Shown: positions 25,657 to 34,456 of the stretch, one piece after another
Layout: each line of letters begins with the position of its first letter
Position numbering within the stretch: the stretch's first letter is position 1
Source: Rhizobium pisi
GTDB lineage: Bacteria > Pseudomonadota > Alphaproteobacteria > Rhizobiales > Rhizobiaceae
Direction: 5' to 3'
Assembly: GCF_003938655.1 (NCBI RefSeq)
Contig: NZ_RJJT01000016.1
Coordinates: 1 to 64,000 of the forward strand
Length of the DNA: 64,000 nt
Position numbers and translations under genes: made by a program
Notes under the pieces: model-generated
What the model was told of the DNA's origin: nothing
The model's database searches: none
What the model saw: only the letters and a program-made list of their open reading frames with translations

Positions 25657-26109
25657 GTGCCGGACCAGGATTTCACCATCCGCCCCGCCACTGCCGGCGA
25701 TCTTCCCGGGCTGACTGTCCTCTACCATCATCTGAACCCGACCGACCCCATTCTCGACGGGACTGTGGCCGAGGAACGTTTCTCCGCCATCCTCGCCCAG
25801 CCCGGCATGGCCGTATTTATCGGCTTTGTAGGCGATCTTGCCGTGGCCACCGTCACGCTCGTCGTCGTGCCGAACCTGACGCGGGGCGGCGCTCCCTATG
25901 CGCTCATCGAAAACGTCGTCACCCATGCCGATCATCGCCAGCGCGGTTATGCCCGCGCCGTCATCGACCATGCGGCCACCGAGGCCTGGAACAACGGTTG
26001 CTACAAGGTGATGCTGCTCACCGGCTCCAAGAACCCGGCGACGCTACGCTTCTATGAGAATTGCGGCTTTGCCCAGGACAAGACCGGCTACCAGATCCGC
26101 CGGCTCTGA
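25657..26109 (+). CDS. GNAT-family N-acetyltransferase
   Basis: 150 residues beginning with GTG 25657, 4 bp after pth. The GNAT fold is clear: FTIRPATAGDLPGL, the acetyl-CoA site VVTHADHRQRGYARAV (R/Q-x-x-G-x-A form), and the terminal NPATLRFYENCGF. The substrate is unknown. Coupling to pth is common in rhizobia, so its role may relate to translation, but this is inference. Confidence 0.9.
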   Translation: MPDQDFTIRPATAGDLPGLTVLYHHLNPTDPILDGTVAEERFSAILAQPGMAVFIGFVGDLAVATVTLVVVPNLTRGGAPYALIENVVTHADHRQRGYARAVIDHAATEAWNNGCYKVMLLTGSKNPATLRFYENCGFAQDKTGYQIRRL

Positions 26110-26120
26110 GCCCATGGGCT

Positions 26121-26432
26121 CTATTCCTCGGGCTCGGTGGTGAACATCAGCGGGAAGCCCATCTCCTTGGCAAGGTCGATGCCCTCCTTGGCCTTGGTCT
26201 CGGCAATATCCCTGGCGCAGACCACGACCACGCAGGAACCGAGCTTGTGCGCTGTCATCATCACCCGATAGCCGGTCTCCTCGCTCATGCGGAAGACGAC
26301 CTTCAGGATCACGATGACGAATTCGCGCGGCGTATAATCGTCGTTGACGAGGATGACCTTGTAGAGCTTCGGCTTATCCAGCTTCGGCTTCACCTTGGTC
26401 TTCGGTTTCAGGACAACGTCATTGTCACTCAT
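26121..26432 (-). CDS. clpS: ClpS adaptor (ClpS2 type)
   Basis: 103 residues from ATG 26432. It delivers N-end-rule substrates to ClpA/ClpP. The core LYKVILVNDDYTPREFVI and the ClpA-contact region are present. The His/Gly pattern of the second half (RMSEETGYRVMMTAHKLG, then CARDIAETKAKEGIDLA) resembles ClpS2 of Agrobacterium rather than ClpS1. Alphaproteobacteria often carry both; ClpS1 should lie elsewhere next to clpA. The acetyltransferase ends just before it, convergently. Confidence 0.88.
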   Translation of the reverse strand: MSDNDVVLKPKTKVKPKLDKPKLYKVILVNDDYTPREFVIVILKVVFRMSEETGYRVMMTAHKLGSCVVVVCARDIAETKAKEGIDLAKEMGFPLMFTTEPEE

Positions 26433-26525
26433 CGGAAAATCCACCCGTTGATGACATGAAAAGGCGGAAGAAACATCCGCCGGACTATATTGCACCGTCA
26501 GCACGGCAGTTCAATGACGTTGATC

Positions 26526-26924
26526 TCACTCTGCGGACAACAGGAGGCAATCTCGCCCAGCTTTTTCGAGGATCGCGACAGCCTTCCTGTCGAAGGTCGC
26601 GAATATTTCGCCGCCGAGCCTGCGACCTTCGAAGACGATGATGCCATCGGCGAAGTCCCCGCCGGCATCGAGAAAAGATAGTCCGGCTTCGACGGCAACT
26701 CTGTCGTAGACAACCTTCCTATCTGATATCAGCAGTCGGATGGCCGCTGATATCTCGGAAGCGCTCTTGCGATAGATCCGGCCTACGACCCAGACGAATT
26801 CGCAAAACGTTAGATTGGAAACGAATAGCCGTTCGGCCTCGCGCATGAATACCCTTGCGCGCTCAGTTTGTTTAGGATCGTCGTGCACGGCCGCGCGCAC
26901 GAGCACATTCGTGTCAACGATCAT
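26526..26924 (-). CDS. vapC: VapC-type PIN-domain toxin
   Basis: 132 residues. A PIN ribonuclease: Asp4 in MIVDTNVLVRA, Glu in LTFCEFVWV, Asp in GGDFADGIIV, and Asp in IFATFDRKAV supply the acidic site. Toxins of this group cut specific RNAs, often initiator tRNA or rRNA. The start overlaps the end of the antitoxin gene by 11 bp. Genome neighbours are all housekeeping genes, so it is likely a solo addiction or stress module. Confidence 0.9.
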   Translation of the reverse strand: MIVDTNVLVRAAVHDDPKQTERARVFMREAERLFVSNLTFCEFVWVVGRIYRKSASEISAAIRLLISDRKVVYDRVAVEAGLSFLDAGGDFADGIIVFEGRRLGGEIFATFDRKAVAILEKAGRDCLLLSAE

Positions 26925-27192
26925 CGCCGATGCCGATCTCGCCCGCCCAACCCGCCTTTATGGCCTCGTCGATCTCCTCGAGAGTCGCATGGATATTCTC
27001 TTTGTTGTCCAGACTTCCGAAGAAGCTTTCCACCGAACCTGCGACCGGCCGCCTTTCCACGGCGACGACCTCGAGTTTGCCGCCAGGCAGGAGATCGACA
27101 TCGATCTTGTCGCCGGGCCTGACCCCGAGGTGCTGAAGCACCTCCTTTTTCAGGGTAACCTGCCCCTTTGCCGTCACCGTGAGAGTTGACAT
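26914..27192 (-). CDS. vapB: AbrB/MazE-type antitoxin of VapC
   Basis: 92 residues from ATG 27192. The N-terminal swapped-hairpin DNA-binding domain MSTLTVTAKGQVTLKKEVLQ resembles SpoVT/AbrB, followed by a hydrophilic tail (about 60-92) that should wrap the toxin. Such antitoxins repress their own operon; a perfect 11-bp inverted repeat lies 20 bp upstream. The antitoxin-first order and overlap with vapC fix the pair. Confidence 0.88.
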   Translation of the reverse strand: MSTLTVTAKGQVTLKKEVLQHLGVRPGDKIDVDLLPGGKLEVVAVERRPVAGSVESFFGSLDNKENIHATLEEIDEAIKAGWAGEIGIGDDR

Positions 27193-27212
27193 GTTCCAGA
27201 TATCCTTTGCTC

Positions 27213-27242
27213 TGAAAGTAAGGTTATATCGCCTTACTTTCA
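27213..27242. promoter_or_regulatory. Operator palindrome of the VapBC module
   Basis: TGAAAGTAAGG (27213-27223) and CCTTACTTTCA (27232-27242) are perfect 11-bp arms separated by 8 bp (TTATATCG, itself -10-like). The element lies just before the antitoxin start, the usual place for autorepression by an antitoxin or by the complex. Confidence 0.75.
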
Positions 27243-27345
27243 AGCCAAGCGTTGCTGGATTTTCAATTCATGTTGCGAACCCTTGACCCGGGACGGTCAT
27301 TCCCGCATAGGCAGGGCAAAGTTACCAATAGATATGGATCAAGCC

Positions 27346-28449
27346 ATGGGCTTCAAATGCGGCATCGTCGGTCTGCCGAACGTCGGCAAATCGACCCTCT
27401 TCAACGCGCTCACCAAGACGGCGGCCGCGCAGGCGGCGAACTATCCCTTCTGCACGATCGAACCGAACACCGGCGAAGTTGCCGTGCCCGATCCGCGCAT
27501 GCGCAAACTTGCCGACATCGCCAAGTCTAAGGAATTGATCCCGACGCGCATCTCCTTCGTCGATATCGCCGGCCTCGTGCGCGGCGCCTCGAAGGGTGAA
27601 GGCCTTGGCAACCAGTTCCTCGCCAATATCCGCGAAGTCGATGCCATCGTGCATGTGCTGCGCTGCTTCGAAGACAGCGACATCACCCATGTTGAGGGCC
27701 GCATCAATCCTGTGGCCGACGCCGAGACGATCGAGACCGAGCTGATGCTTGCCGACCTCGAAAGCCTGGAGCGGCGCACCGAGCAGACGCGCAAGCGCGC
27801 CACCAGCAAGGACAAGGATTCGATGGCGATGCTTCCGATCATGGAAGCCTCGCTGAAGCTCTTGAACGAAGGCAAGCCGGTGCGCACGCTGCTGTCAACG
27901 CTCGACGCCGAGGAGATCGCCATCCTCAAGGGCCTCAACCTGCTGACCTCGCATCCGGTGCTCTACGTCTGCAACGTCGCCGAAGGCGATGCGTCGACCG
28001 GCAATGAATTCACCGAATCCGTCGCCGTCATGGCGAGGGAACAGGGTGCCGAAACCGTCATCATTTCGGCGGCGATCGAAGCTGAGGTCGCCCAGCTTGC
28101 CGAAGAGGAAGCCAAGGAATTCCTCTCCGCCCTCGACCTTGACGAGGCAGGCCTCGACCGGCTGATCCGGGCCGGCTACAAGCTGCTCCACCTCATCACC
28201 TACTTCACCGTCGGCCCGAAAGAAACGCGCGCATGGACGATCGAGCGCGGCACCAAGGCACCGCAGGCAGCCGGCGTCATCCATTCGGATTTCGAGCGCG
28301 GCTTCATCCGCGCCAACACCATCGCCTATGACGATTACATCAAATACAACGGCGAAGTCGGCGCGAAAGATGCCGGCAAGGCGCGCGACGAAGGCAAGGA
28401 ATATGTCGTCCAGGACGGCGACGTCATTCACTTCCGCTTCAACACCTAG
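27346..28449 (+). CDS. ychF: Redox-regulated ribosome-binding ATPase YchF (Obg-like)
   Basis: 367 residues, the normal YchF length, from ATG 27346 (MGFKCGIVGLPNVGKST); ATG 27334 is also in frame. The P loop GLPNVGKST, DIAGLVRGASKGEGLG switch region, and NVAE in place of NKxD explain the ATP rather than GTP preference. A C-terminal TGS domain ends DGDVIHFRF. It binds ribosomes and affects stress tolerance and translation. Stop codon touches the palindromic repeat at 28448. Confidence 0.95.
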   Translation: MGFKCGIVGLPNVGKSTLFNALTKTAAAQAANYPFCTIEPNTGEVAVPDPRMRKLADIAKSKELIPTRISFVDIAGLVRGASKGEGLGNQFLANIREVDAIVHVLRCFEDSDITHVEGRINPVADAETIETELMLADLESLERRTEQTRKRATSKDKDSMAMLPIMEASLKLLNEGKPVRTLLSTLDAEEIAILKGLNLLTSHPVLYVCNVAEGDASTGNEFTESVAVMAREQGAETVIISAAIEAEVAQLAEEEAKEFLSALDLDEAGLDRLIRAGYKLLHLITYFTVGPKETRAWTIERGTKAPQAAGVIHSDFERGFIRANTIAYDDYIKYNGEVGAKDAGKARDEGKEYVVQDGDVIHFRFNT

Positions 28450-28496
28450 AGCATGACGCCGAAAACTGTGAGAGGTTTTCGGGCACATCATGCTCT
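28448..28496 (+). repeat. Rhizobial palindromic repeat, AGAGCATGA type
   Basis: AGAGCATGA (28448-28456) pairs with TCATGCTCT (28488-28496), and CCGAAAAC inside pairs with GTTTTCGG. It starts at the ychF stop codon and probably acts as its transcript end. I recognise this as a dispersed rhizobial palindrome. Confidence 0.7.
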
Positions 28497-28523
28497 GACC
28501 ATTTTCTAGAACAGGCTGCCGCC

Positions 28524-29597
28524 TCAACCGGGCGGCAGCCTGTTTGCGATTGCCGGCGGCAGTGCCCTGAGCACCAGCCGCCGAAGCGGCATCCATCCTG
28601 TTCCGATGACGAGCACGATAGCCCCAACGACGATCAGCGTCGTGAAGATGTAAGTGTCAACAGTCGCGCTTCCGTGCCGGAAGACACTGAAGATCGCAAC
28701 GCCGAGCGACAGCAGCCCCGAGGTAACGAAGGCGCGGCGGTCAATGATGAGACCGATCAGCATCAGCGCTGCCACGGTCGCGACGACCACGGGCGTCCGG
28801 GCGGACATGTTCGCCAAGTCGAAGATACGACCGCCTTCTCCGAAAGACAGCAGGGAAACGGTGCTGTAGAGCAGCGCGGGTGCCGCGCCGAGATGCAGCC
28901 AGAAAGCGATATCCGAGCGCGTCGTCCGGCGCAGCCGGTCGCCGAGATCGAAATAGAGCGCCATCGCGAAGAGACCGAGCGCGCAGATGAGCGCGATCAA
29001 TGCTAGCAATGCAAGGTGATCGACGAAAAATGCGGGATTGCCGCTTAGCCATTGCACCAGGCGCAAAAGCAGGGTGAGCACCAAGGCAAGCGTCGACATG
29101 ATGGCGAGCGCCAGCGACAAGGGCACGCGATAGCGGGCATAGTAGACACCGAGAAGGATCGGGAAGCCGGCAACGAACTGCGTCAGATCAGCCCCGATTT
29201 CGGAAGTCCACGGCGTGAAGACGCGGGACATCAGTAAAAATGTCCAGCAAAGCAGCGCGATCGTCAGGCTGACGGCCGGCAAGGCGAGCCGCTGGCGGCG
29301 CACCAGGATTTCCGAAAGCACGAGGATAGCCGGCGGCACGGCGTAAAGCGGCGCAAGGCCCCAGAGGCCGGCGAGCGCGACGACGACACCGATGGTAATC
29401 AGCACGTCGTGGAACCCGCGCACGAAACGCGGCGTCTCCGTATCCGACCAGGCTTGCCCCTCGGCCGCCATTGCCGGCTGCACCCCGGCGACGGCCACGC
29501 CGCGCGCAATCAGGAACGGCAGAAGCCGCCCGCCCGCCTCCGGCGAAATCAGCCCTTCGCGCGCCGCCTCGTCGAGTATCGACCTCAGTTCCGTCAT
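28524..29597 (-). CDS. Multi-spanning membrane protein of unknown function (DUF2157-like)
   Basis: 357 residues. A soluble N-terminal 60 residues (ELRSILDEAAREGLISPEAGGRLLPFL) precedes about ten hydrophobic segments that fill residues 65-345. The soluble head resembles the DUF2157 start, but I cannot confirm the family. No transport motif is visible. It is divergent from the MaoC pair with 80 bp between. The head could bind a partner while the membrane part acts as a scaffold; this is speculation. Confidence 0.75.
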   Translation of the reverse strand: MTELRSILDEAAREGLISPEAGGRLLPFLIARGVAVAGVQPAMAAEGQAWSDTETPRFVRGFHDVLITIGVVVALAGLWGLAPLYAVPPAILVLSEILVRRQRLALPAVSLTIALLCWTFLLMSRVFTPWTSEIGADLTQFVAGFPILLGVYYARYRVPLSLALAIMSTLALVLTLLLRLVQWLSGNPAFFVDHLALLALIALICALGLFAMALYFDLGDRLRRTTRSDIAFWLHLGAAPALLYSTVSLLSFGEGGRIFDLANMSARTPVVVATVAALMLIGLIIDRRAFVTSGLLSLGVAIFSVFRHGSATVDTYIFTTLIVVGAIVLVIGTGWMPLRRLVLRALPPAIANRLPPG

Positions 29598-29677
29598 GCC
29601 GGTTTATCTCCCCGGAATCATTGAGCCCGCGTGGATGCTATTGTAAGCATTGTGCGCTTGATATGGCGGAGGAGCGA

Positions 29678-30148
29678 ATGTCGGCAGAAAAGCTGTCCCT
29701 GGAGGATTTCGAACCCGGCCGCCGCTTTCCCCTCGGCCCCAAGCTGGTGCTCGCCGAGGAAATCATCGAGTTTGCCAGCGAATTCGACCCGCAGCCGATG
29801 CATATCGACGAAGCCGCCGGCCGCGCCAGCATCCTTGGCGGACTTGCCGCCTCGGGCTGGCATACCTCCGCGATGCTCATGCGCATGATGGCCGACAGCT
29901 ATATCGTGAACGCGCTTTGTGAAGGCGCGCCGGGCATCGACGTGATGGAATGGCGAAAGCCGGTGCTTGCAGGCGACAGGCTGCAGGGTCAGTCTCTCGT
30001 GCTCGAAGCCCGGCCGATGCGCTCTCGCCCCGGCATGGGCATCGTCAAGTTCCGCCACGAGCTGGAAAACCAGCGCGGCGAACTCGTCTGCGTCTCGGAG
30101 AATTCGGTGATGATCCGGATGCGTCCCGGCTCGGAGCTGTCAGCATGA
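29678..30148 (+). CDS. MaoC-like hotdog-fold dehydratase, first of pair
   Basis: 156 residues, a single hotdog domain. The active-site pattern FASEFDPQPMHIDEAAG holds the Asp and His of (R)-specific enoyl hydratases, followed by LGGLAASGWHTSAM. AGGAG precedes ATG 29678. The stop overlaps the next start in ATGA, so expression is coupled. Two hydratases of equal length suggest a heterodimer or distinct chain-length specificities in fatty-acid or acyl-CoA turnover. Confidence 0.88.
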   Translation: MSAEKLSLEDFEPGRRFPLGPKLVLAEEIIEFASEFDPQPMHIDEAAGRASILGGLAASGWHTSAMLMRMMADSYIVNALCEGAPGIDVMEWRKPVLAGDRLQGQSLVLEARPMRSRPGMGIVKFRHELENQRGELVCVSENSVMIRMRPGSELSA

Positions 30149-30612
30149 GGATGTCGGAACTTTACGCCGTCGGCGAGAAGGGCGAGATCGGCAGCTATGC
30201 CTTTACCGAGGAAAATATCATCCGCTTCGCTAAACGCTACGACCCGCAGCGTTTTCATGTCGACAAGGAAGCCGCGAAAGACACCCTCTTCGGCGGCCTT
30301 TGCGCCTCGGGCTGGCACACCACGGCCGCGTGGATGCAGACCTTCCTCGCCTTTTGGGAAAGGCAGCGCGTCGCACTTGCGGAACAGGGCCTGACGGCGC
30401 CGAATCTCGGCCCCTCGCCCGGTTTTCAGAAACTGCAATGGCTGCGGCCGGTCTTCGCGGGCGACGTCATCACCTATTCCGTCGCCTTCCTCTCCAGCCG
30501 GCCGCTCGCATCGCGGCCGGGTTGGCATCTCAACACCATTCTCTGCGAAGGCGTCAATCAGAACGGTGATCCCGTCATGCGCTTCGAAAGCGGCGTCCTC
30601 GAATTCGACTGA
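30145..30612 (+). CDS. MaoC-like hotdog-fold dehydratase, second of pair
   Basis: 155 residues. FAKRYDPQRFHVDKEAAKD carries the Asp/His pair, then FGGLCASGWHTTAAWM. It starts inside the end of the first copy (ATGA). The two proteins are similar over the catalytic part but differ after residue 75, where this one has a longer loop (QGLTAPNLGPSPGFQKLQW). It faces apt convergently, with 23 bp between ends. Confidence 0.88.
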   Translation: MRMSELYAVGEKGEIGSYAFTEENIIRFAKRYDPQRFHVDKEAAKDTLFGGLCASGWHTTAAWMQTFLAFWERQRVALAEQGLTAPNLGPSPGFQKLQWLRPVFAGDVITYSVAFLSSRPLASRPGWHLNTILCEGVNQNGDPVMRFESGVLEFD

Positions 30613-30635
30613 CGCCGCCCGTATCGGATCGGAGC

Positions 30636-31178
30636 TCAGTGCCCGGAAAATTCGACCAGCGTGTGCACGACGACGCCGAGTTCTTCCAGCTTCTTGCGGC
30701 CGCCGAGATCCGGCAGATCGATGACGAAGCAGGCGCCGACCACCTCGGCGCCCATCTGGCGCAGCAGCTTCGTCGCACCAACGGCCGTGCCGCCGGTGGC
30801 GATCAGGTCGTCGACCAGGATCACCTTTTCGCCCGGCTGAACCGCGTCGCGGTGCATCTCCATCTCGTCGACACCGTATTCCAGGCTGTAGGCGATGCGC
30901 ACGGTGTCGTGCGGCAGCTTGCCCTTCTTGCGGATCGGCACGAAGCCCGAGGAAAGCTGGTGCGCCACCGCGCCGCCGAGGATGAAGCCCCGCGCCTCCA
31001 TGCCGGCGATCTTGTCGATCTTCGTACCGGCATAGGGCTGCACGAGTTCGTCGACCGCCCGGCGGAATGCGCGAGGGTTGCCGAGCAACGTGGTGATGTC
31101 ACGGAAAATAATCCCGGGCTTGGGGTAGTCGGGAATGGAGCGAATGCTGGCTGCGAGCTCCGACGTCGTATTGTCCAT
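30636..31178 (-). CDS. apt: Adenine phosphoribosyltransferase
   Basis: 180 residues, the family norm, from ATG 31178. It salvages adenine with PRPP to [35 protein letters not shown], the PRPP loop [14 protein letters not shown] and the C-terminal hydrophobic strands are intact. The gene is single; a palindromic repeat fills the upstream gap. PRPP would come from prs. Confidence 0.96.
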   Translation of the reverse strand: MDNTTSELAASIRSIPDYPKPGIIFRDITTLLGNPRAFRRAVDELVQPYAGTKIDKIAGMEARGFILGGAVAHQLSSGFVPIRKKGKLPHDTVRIAYSLEYGVDEMEMHRDAVQPGEKVILVDDLIATGGTAVGATKLLRQMGAEVVGACFVIDLPDLGGRKKLEELGVVVHTLVEFSGH

Positions 31179-31200
31179 GGAAAGTCCATATTCTGCTAAA

Positions 31201-31304
31201 GCATGTCGCGCAAATGTGTGCAGCGGTTTTGCGCTCACGACATGTCGCAAAACCAAAATCCTAAAGCGTGGCAAGCCAATCTGAAAGATCGCCACGCGCT
31301 CTAG
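31201..31304 (+). repeat. Composite rhizobial palindromic repeat
   Basis: The first part (31201-31245) begins GCATGTCGCGCAAATGTG and ends ACGACATGT, matching the element at 24855-24899. The second part (31264-31304) has arms GCGTGGC / GCCACGC around AAGCCAATCTGAAAGATC. It lies between apt and petC and may separate the two leftward units. Confidence 0.75.
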
Positions 31305-31351
31305 GGCATGAAACTGGCTGCACCCTATCAATTGCCAAGGGCAGAACCAAC

Positions 31352-31378
31352 AAAAAAGGCGGCCCGCAAGCCGCCTTT
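31352..31378 (-). terminator. Terminator of petABC
   Basis: On the minus strand AAAGGCGGC pairs with GCCGCCTTT, followed by further T residues. It lies 20 bp past the petC stop. Confidence 0.85.
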
Positions 31379-31397
31379 CGAATTCCGTCAAGAACGC

Positions 31398-32282
31398 TTA
31401 GTGGTCCTTGTTGGCGTAGACCGAGCGTTTCGTCAGGTAGATCAGCACCGTGAAGATCGCCAGGAAGATCATGACCATGAAGCCGGTGCGCTTGCGCTCC
31501 TCGAGATGCGGCTCGGCGGCCCACATCAGGAAGGAGGAGACGTCCTTGGCATACTGGTCGACGGTCTGCGGCGCGCCGTCGTCATAGGTCACCTGGCCGT
31601 CGGAAAGCGGCTTCGGCATGGCAAAGGCGGCAGCCGCATGGAAATACGGATTGTAATGTGCGCCCTGCGGCACCTGGAAACCGGCCGGCGGCTCTTCATA
31701 GCCCGTCAGCAGCGAGTAGATGTAATCAGGGCCGTTTTCCTGATACTGCGTGAAGATGTCAAAGACGAACCGCGGGAAGCCGCGCTCGACTTCGCGAGCC
31801 TTGGCGATCAGCGAAAAGTCAGGCGGAGCCGCGCCGTTGTTGGAAGCGGCTGCCGCCTCTGCATTCGGGAACGGCGACGGGAAGTGATCGGAAGGGACCG
31901 CCTTGCGGGTAAACATCTCGCCGCTGGCGTTCGGGCCGTCCTGAACTTCGTAATTCGCCGCGAAAGCCTTCACCTGCGCCTCGGAATAGCCGAGCTCGTC
32001 GAGCGTGCGGAAGGGCACGAGGTTCATCGAATGGCAGGCGGAACAGACTTCAGTGTAGACCTTGAGGCCGCGCTGGAGCTGGCCCTTGTCGTAATGGCCG
32101 AACGGACCGGCAAAAGTCCATTCCTGCTCCCTCGGCTCCTTCAGCGGATAGTGCGGCGTAGCACCTTCCTCGTGATGGGCCGGAGCGGCACCCTTGGCGG
32201 GCGTCGCCTCCTCGGCCAGGGCTGCGCTGCCGAGAGCGGCAGCAACAGCGAGCGAGAGAATGCTTGCAACAAGCTTTTTCAT
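31398..32282 (-). CDS. petC: Cytochrome c1 of the bc1 complex
   Basis: 294 residues from ATG 32282. The signal peptide ends at ALAEE (about 23). CSACH (80-84) binds haem covalently, and Met in AAAFAMPKPL is the sixth ligand. A single C-terminal helix (MVMIFLAIFTVLIYL) anchors it with the haem in the periplasm. It passes electrons from the Rieske protein to cytochrome c. Unlike Bradyrhizobium fbcH, where cytochrome b and c1 are one polyprotein, here they are separate genes 25 bp apart. Confidence 0.97.
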   Translation of the reverse strand: MKKLVASILSLAVAAALGSAALAEEATPAKGAAPAHHEEGATPHYPLKEPREQEWTFAGPFGHYDKGQLQRGLKVYTEVCSACHSMNLVPFRTLDELGYSEAQVKAFAANYEVQDGPNASGEMFTRKAVPSDHFPSPFPNAEAAAASNNGAAPPDFSLIAKAREVERGFPRFVFDIFTQYQENGPDYIYSLLTGYEEPPAGFQVPQGAHYNPYFHAAAAFAMPKPLSDGQVTYDDGAPQTVDQYAKDVSSFLMWAAEPHLEERKRTGFMVMIFLAIFTVLIYLTKRSVYANKDH

Positions 32283-32307
32283 ATTTCTATTCCTTCCCGT
32301 CGCTCGC

Positions 32308-33576
32308 TCAGGCCGTGGCCGCAGCAACCTTGTTGCGCTTTTCGAGGACCGCTTCGGTGATCGAATTCGGAATGCGGCGCGGTGTTTCCACCAGACCGAG
32401 AACCGGCATCGCGACCAGGAAGAAGGCGAAGTAGAGGAGCGTGCAGATCTGCGAGATCGTGGTGAACAGGCCTTCCGCAGGCTGCGAACCCAGCCAGCCG
32501 AGGATGATCGCGTTGAGCACGAACAGCCAGAAGAACAGCTTGTACCAGGGGCGATAGACCGCCGAACGCACCTTCGAAGTATCGAGCCAGGGCAGGAAGA
32601 ACAGTACGATGATCGCACCGAACATCACGAGCACGCCGCCGAGCTTGGAGTCGATCGGGCCGATGTTGAAGGTGATCGAACGCAGCATCGCGTAGAACGG
32701 CAGGAAGTACCATTCCGGAACGATGTGGGCCGGCGTCTTCAACGGGTCGGCCGGGATGTAGTTGTCGGCATGGCCGAGGAAGTTCGGCAGGTAGAAGACG
32801 AAATAGGCGTAGACCAGCAGGAAGACGGAAACACCAAGCGCATCCTTCATCGTCGCATAGGGCGTGAAGCGCACCGTATCGGTCTTCGTCTTGACCTCGA
32901 CGCCCGTCGGGTTCGTCTGGCCGGTGACGTGCAGCGCCCAGATGTGCAGGACGACGACGCCGGCGATCATGAAGGGCAACAGGTAGTGCAGCGAGAAGAA
33001 GCGGTTCAGCGTCGGCTGGTCCACGGCAAAGCCGCCGAGCAGGAACTGCTGGATCCACTGGCCTACCATCGGGAAGGCCGAGAAGAAGCCGGTGATGACG
33101 GTCGCGCCCCAGAAGGACATCTGACCCCAGGGCAGAACGTAGCCCATGAAGCCGGTCGCCATCATCAGGAGGTAGATGACCACGCCGAGGATCCAGAGGA
33201 TTTCGCGCGGCGCCTTGTAGGAACCGTAGTAGAGACCACGGGCGATGTGGAGGTAGACGGCGACGAAGAAGAAGGATGCGCCGTTGGCATGCAGATAGCG
33301 CAGCAGCCAGCCGTGATTGACGTCGCGCATGATCTTTTCAACGGAGTTGAACGCAATCGACGTGTCGGCGGCGTAATGCATGGCGAGCACGACGCCCGTC
33401 AGGATCTGCACGATCAGCATGACGGCAAGCATGGCGCCGAAGGTGTAGGCGTAGTTCAGGTTCCGCGGAACCGGGTACGCAATGAAGCTGTCATAGACCA
33501 TGCGCGGCAGCGGAAGGCGCGCATCGACCCATTTTTCCAAGCCGGTTGATGGCTCGTAGCTGGAATGGCCACTCAT
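32308..33576 (-). CDS. petB: Cytochrome b of the bc1 complex
   Basis: 422 residues with eight membrane helices. It holds haems bL and bH and both quinone sites. [17 protein letters not shown] and, later, [14 protein letters not shown] (Qo loop PEWY) and the paired His helices are intact. The gene follows petA after 14 bp and precedes petC. Confidence 0.97.
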   Translation of the reverse strand: MSGHSSYEPSTGLEKWVDARLPLPRMVYDSFIAYPVPRNLNYAYTFGAMLAVMLIVQILTGVVLAMHYAADTSIAFNSVEKIMRDVNHGWLLRYLHANGASFFFVAVYLHIARGLYYGSYKAPREILWILGVVIYLLMMATGFMGYVLPWGQMSFWGATVITGFFSAFPMVGQWIQQFLLGGFAVDQPTLNRFFSLHYLLPFMIAGVVVLHIWALHVTGQTNPTGVEVKTKTDTVRFTPYATMKDALGVSVFLLVYAYFVFYLPNFLGHADNYIPADPLKTPAHIVPEWYFLPFYAMLRSITFNIGPIDSKLGGVLVMFGAIIVLFFLPWLDTSKVRSAVYRPWYKLFFWLFVLNAIILGWLGSQPAEGLFTTISQICTLLYFAFFLVAMPVLGLVETPRRIPNSITEAVLEKRNKVAAATA

Positions 33577-33590
33577 GAATCAGTCTCCCC

Positions 33591-34169
33591 TCAACCGATC
33601 TTGATTTTTGTATCGGACACAAATGAAAAGGTCGGAATCGCCAGGTTCTGCGGCGCAGGACCCTTCCGGATGCGGCCGGCCGTATCGTAGACCGAGCCAT
33701 GGCAGGGACAGAACCAACCATTGTACTCGCCGGCCTGGCCGAGCGGAACGCAGCCGAGATGGGTGCAGGTGCCGACCATGACGATCCAGTTTTCCTTGTC
33801 CTTGCCGCCCGAACGGTCAACACCCGTTGCCTGAGCGTCGGGCGGAAGGTTCGCATTGCGGGCGATCGGATCCTTGAGGTCCGACAGCGCAACGTCGGCT
33901 GCGGCTTTGACTTCTTCCGGCGTGCGGTTGCGGATGAAGATCGGCTTGCCGCGCCACTTGACCGTCAGGGACATGCCGGGCGTAAGGCTCGCGACATCGA
34001 CTTCGATGGAAGCGAGCGCCAAGGTCGACGCATCCGGACGCATCTGGTCGATGAACGGCCATGCGAGCGAAACGGCGCCGACAGCACCCGCCATACCAGT
34101 GGTGAGATAAAGGAAATCACGGCGAGTGGGCTCTGCTGAAGCCTCGCTTGTCGTTACGTGTTCGCTCAC
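33591..34169 (-). CDS. petA: Rieske iron-sulfur protein of the bc1 complex
   Basis: 192 residues starting with GTG 34169 (AGAGGAT upstream). A twin-arginine signal-anchor (TRRDFLYLTTGM, about 15-40) sends the folded protein through Tat. CTHLGC (135-140) and CPCHGS (154-159) hold the 2Fe-2S cluster with two Cys and two His. First gene of petABC. The 287-bp upstream region to the nuclease gene should hold its promoter, possibly under PetR-like control, which I infer only from the Rhodobacter precedent. Confidence 0.97.
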   Translation of the reverse strand: MSEHVTTSEASAEPTRRDFLYLTTGMAGAVGAVSLAWPFIDQMRPDASTLALASIEVDVASLTPGMSLTVKWRGKPIFIRNRTPEEVKAAADVALSDLKDPIARNANLPPDAQATGVDRSGGKDKENWIVMVGTCTHLGCVPLGQAGEYNGWFCPCHGSVYDTAGRIRKGPAPQNLAIPTFSFVSDTKIKIG

Positions 34170-34456
34170 GGCTTATCCATCCTCTGCGCAAATTGTCGCG
34201 GAATTCCGCCCCGCCCCCTTTACCGGCGAATCTCTCTGGACACAATTCGGCCATAGATTCCCCGGCAATCCGGCGCGTTCTATGCTTGATCGCAAATTAT
34301 GTCCAGCCTTGACAAGGGGATGAGGGCACAATGTCGCGGGAAATTTCCGATGAAATTTTTAAGGCAAACACCCGCTTGTTATTATGTTGCGTTGCAACAA
34401 AAAGGCCGCCGTGATAGGCGCTGTCGCAATCACGCCAGCAAGCCGGACCGGAGCGG

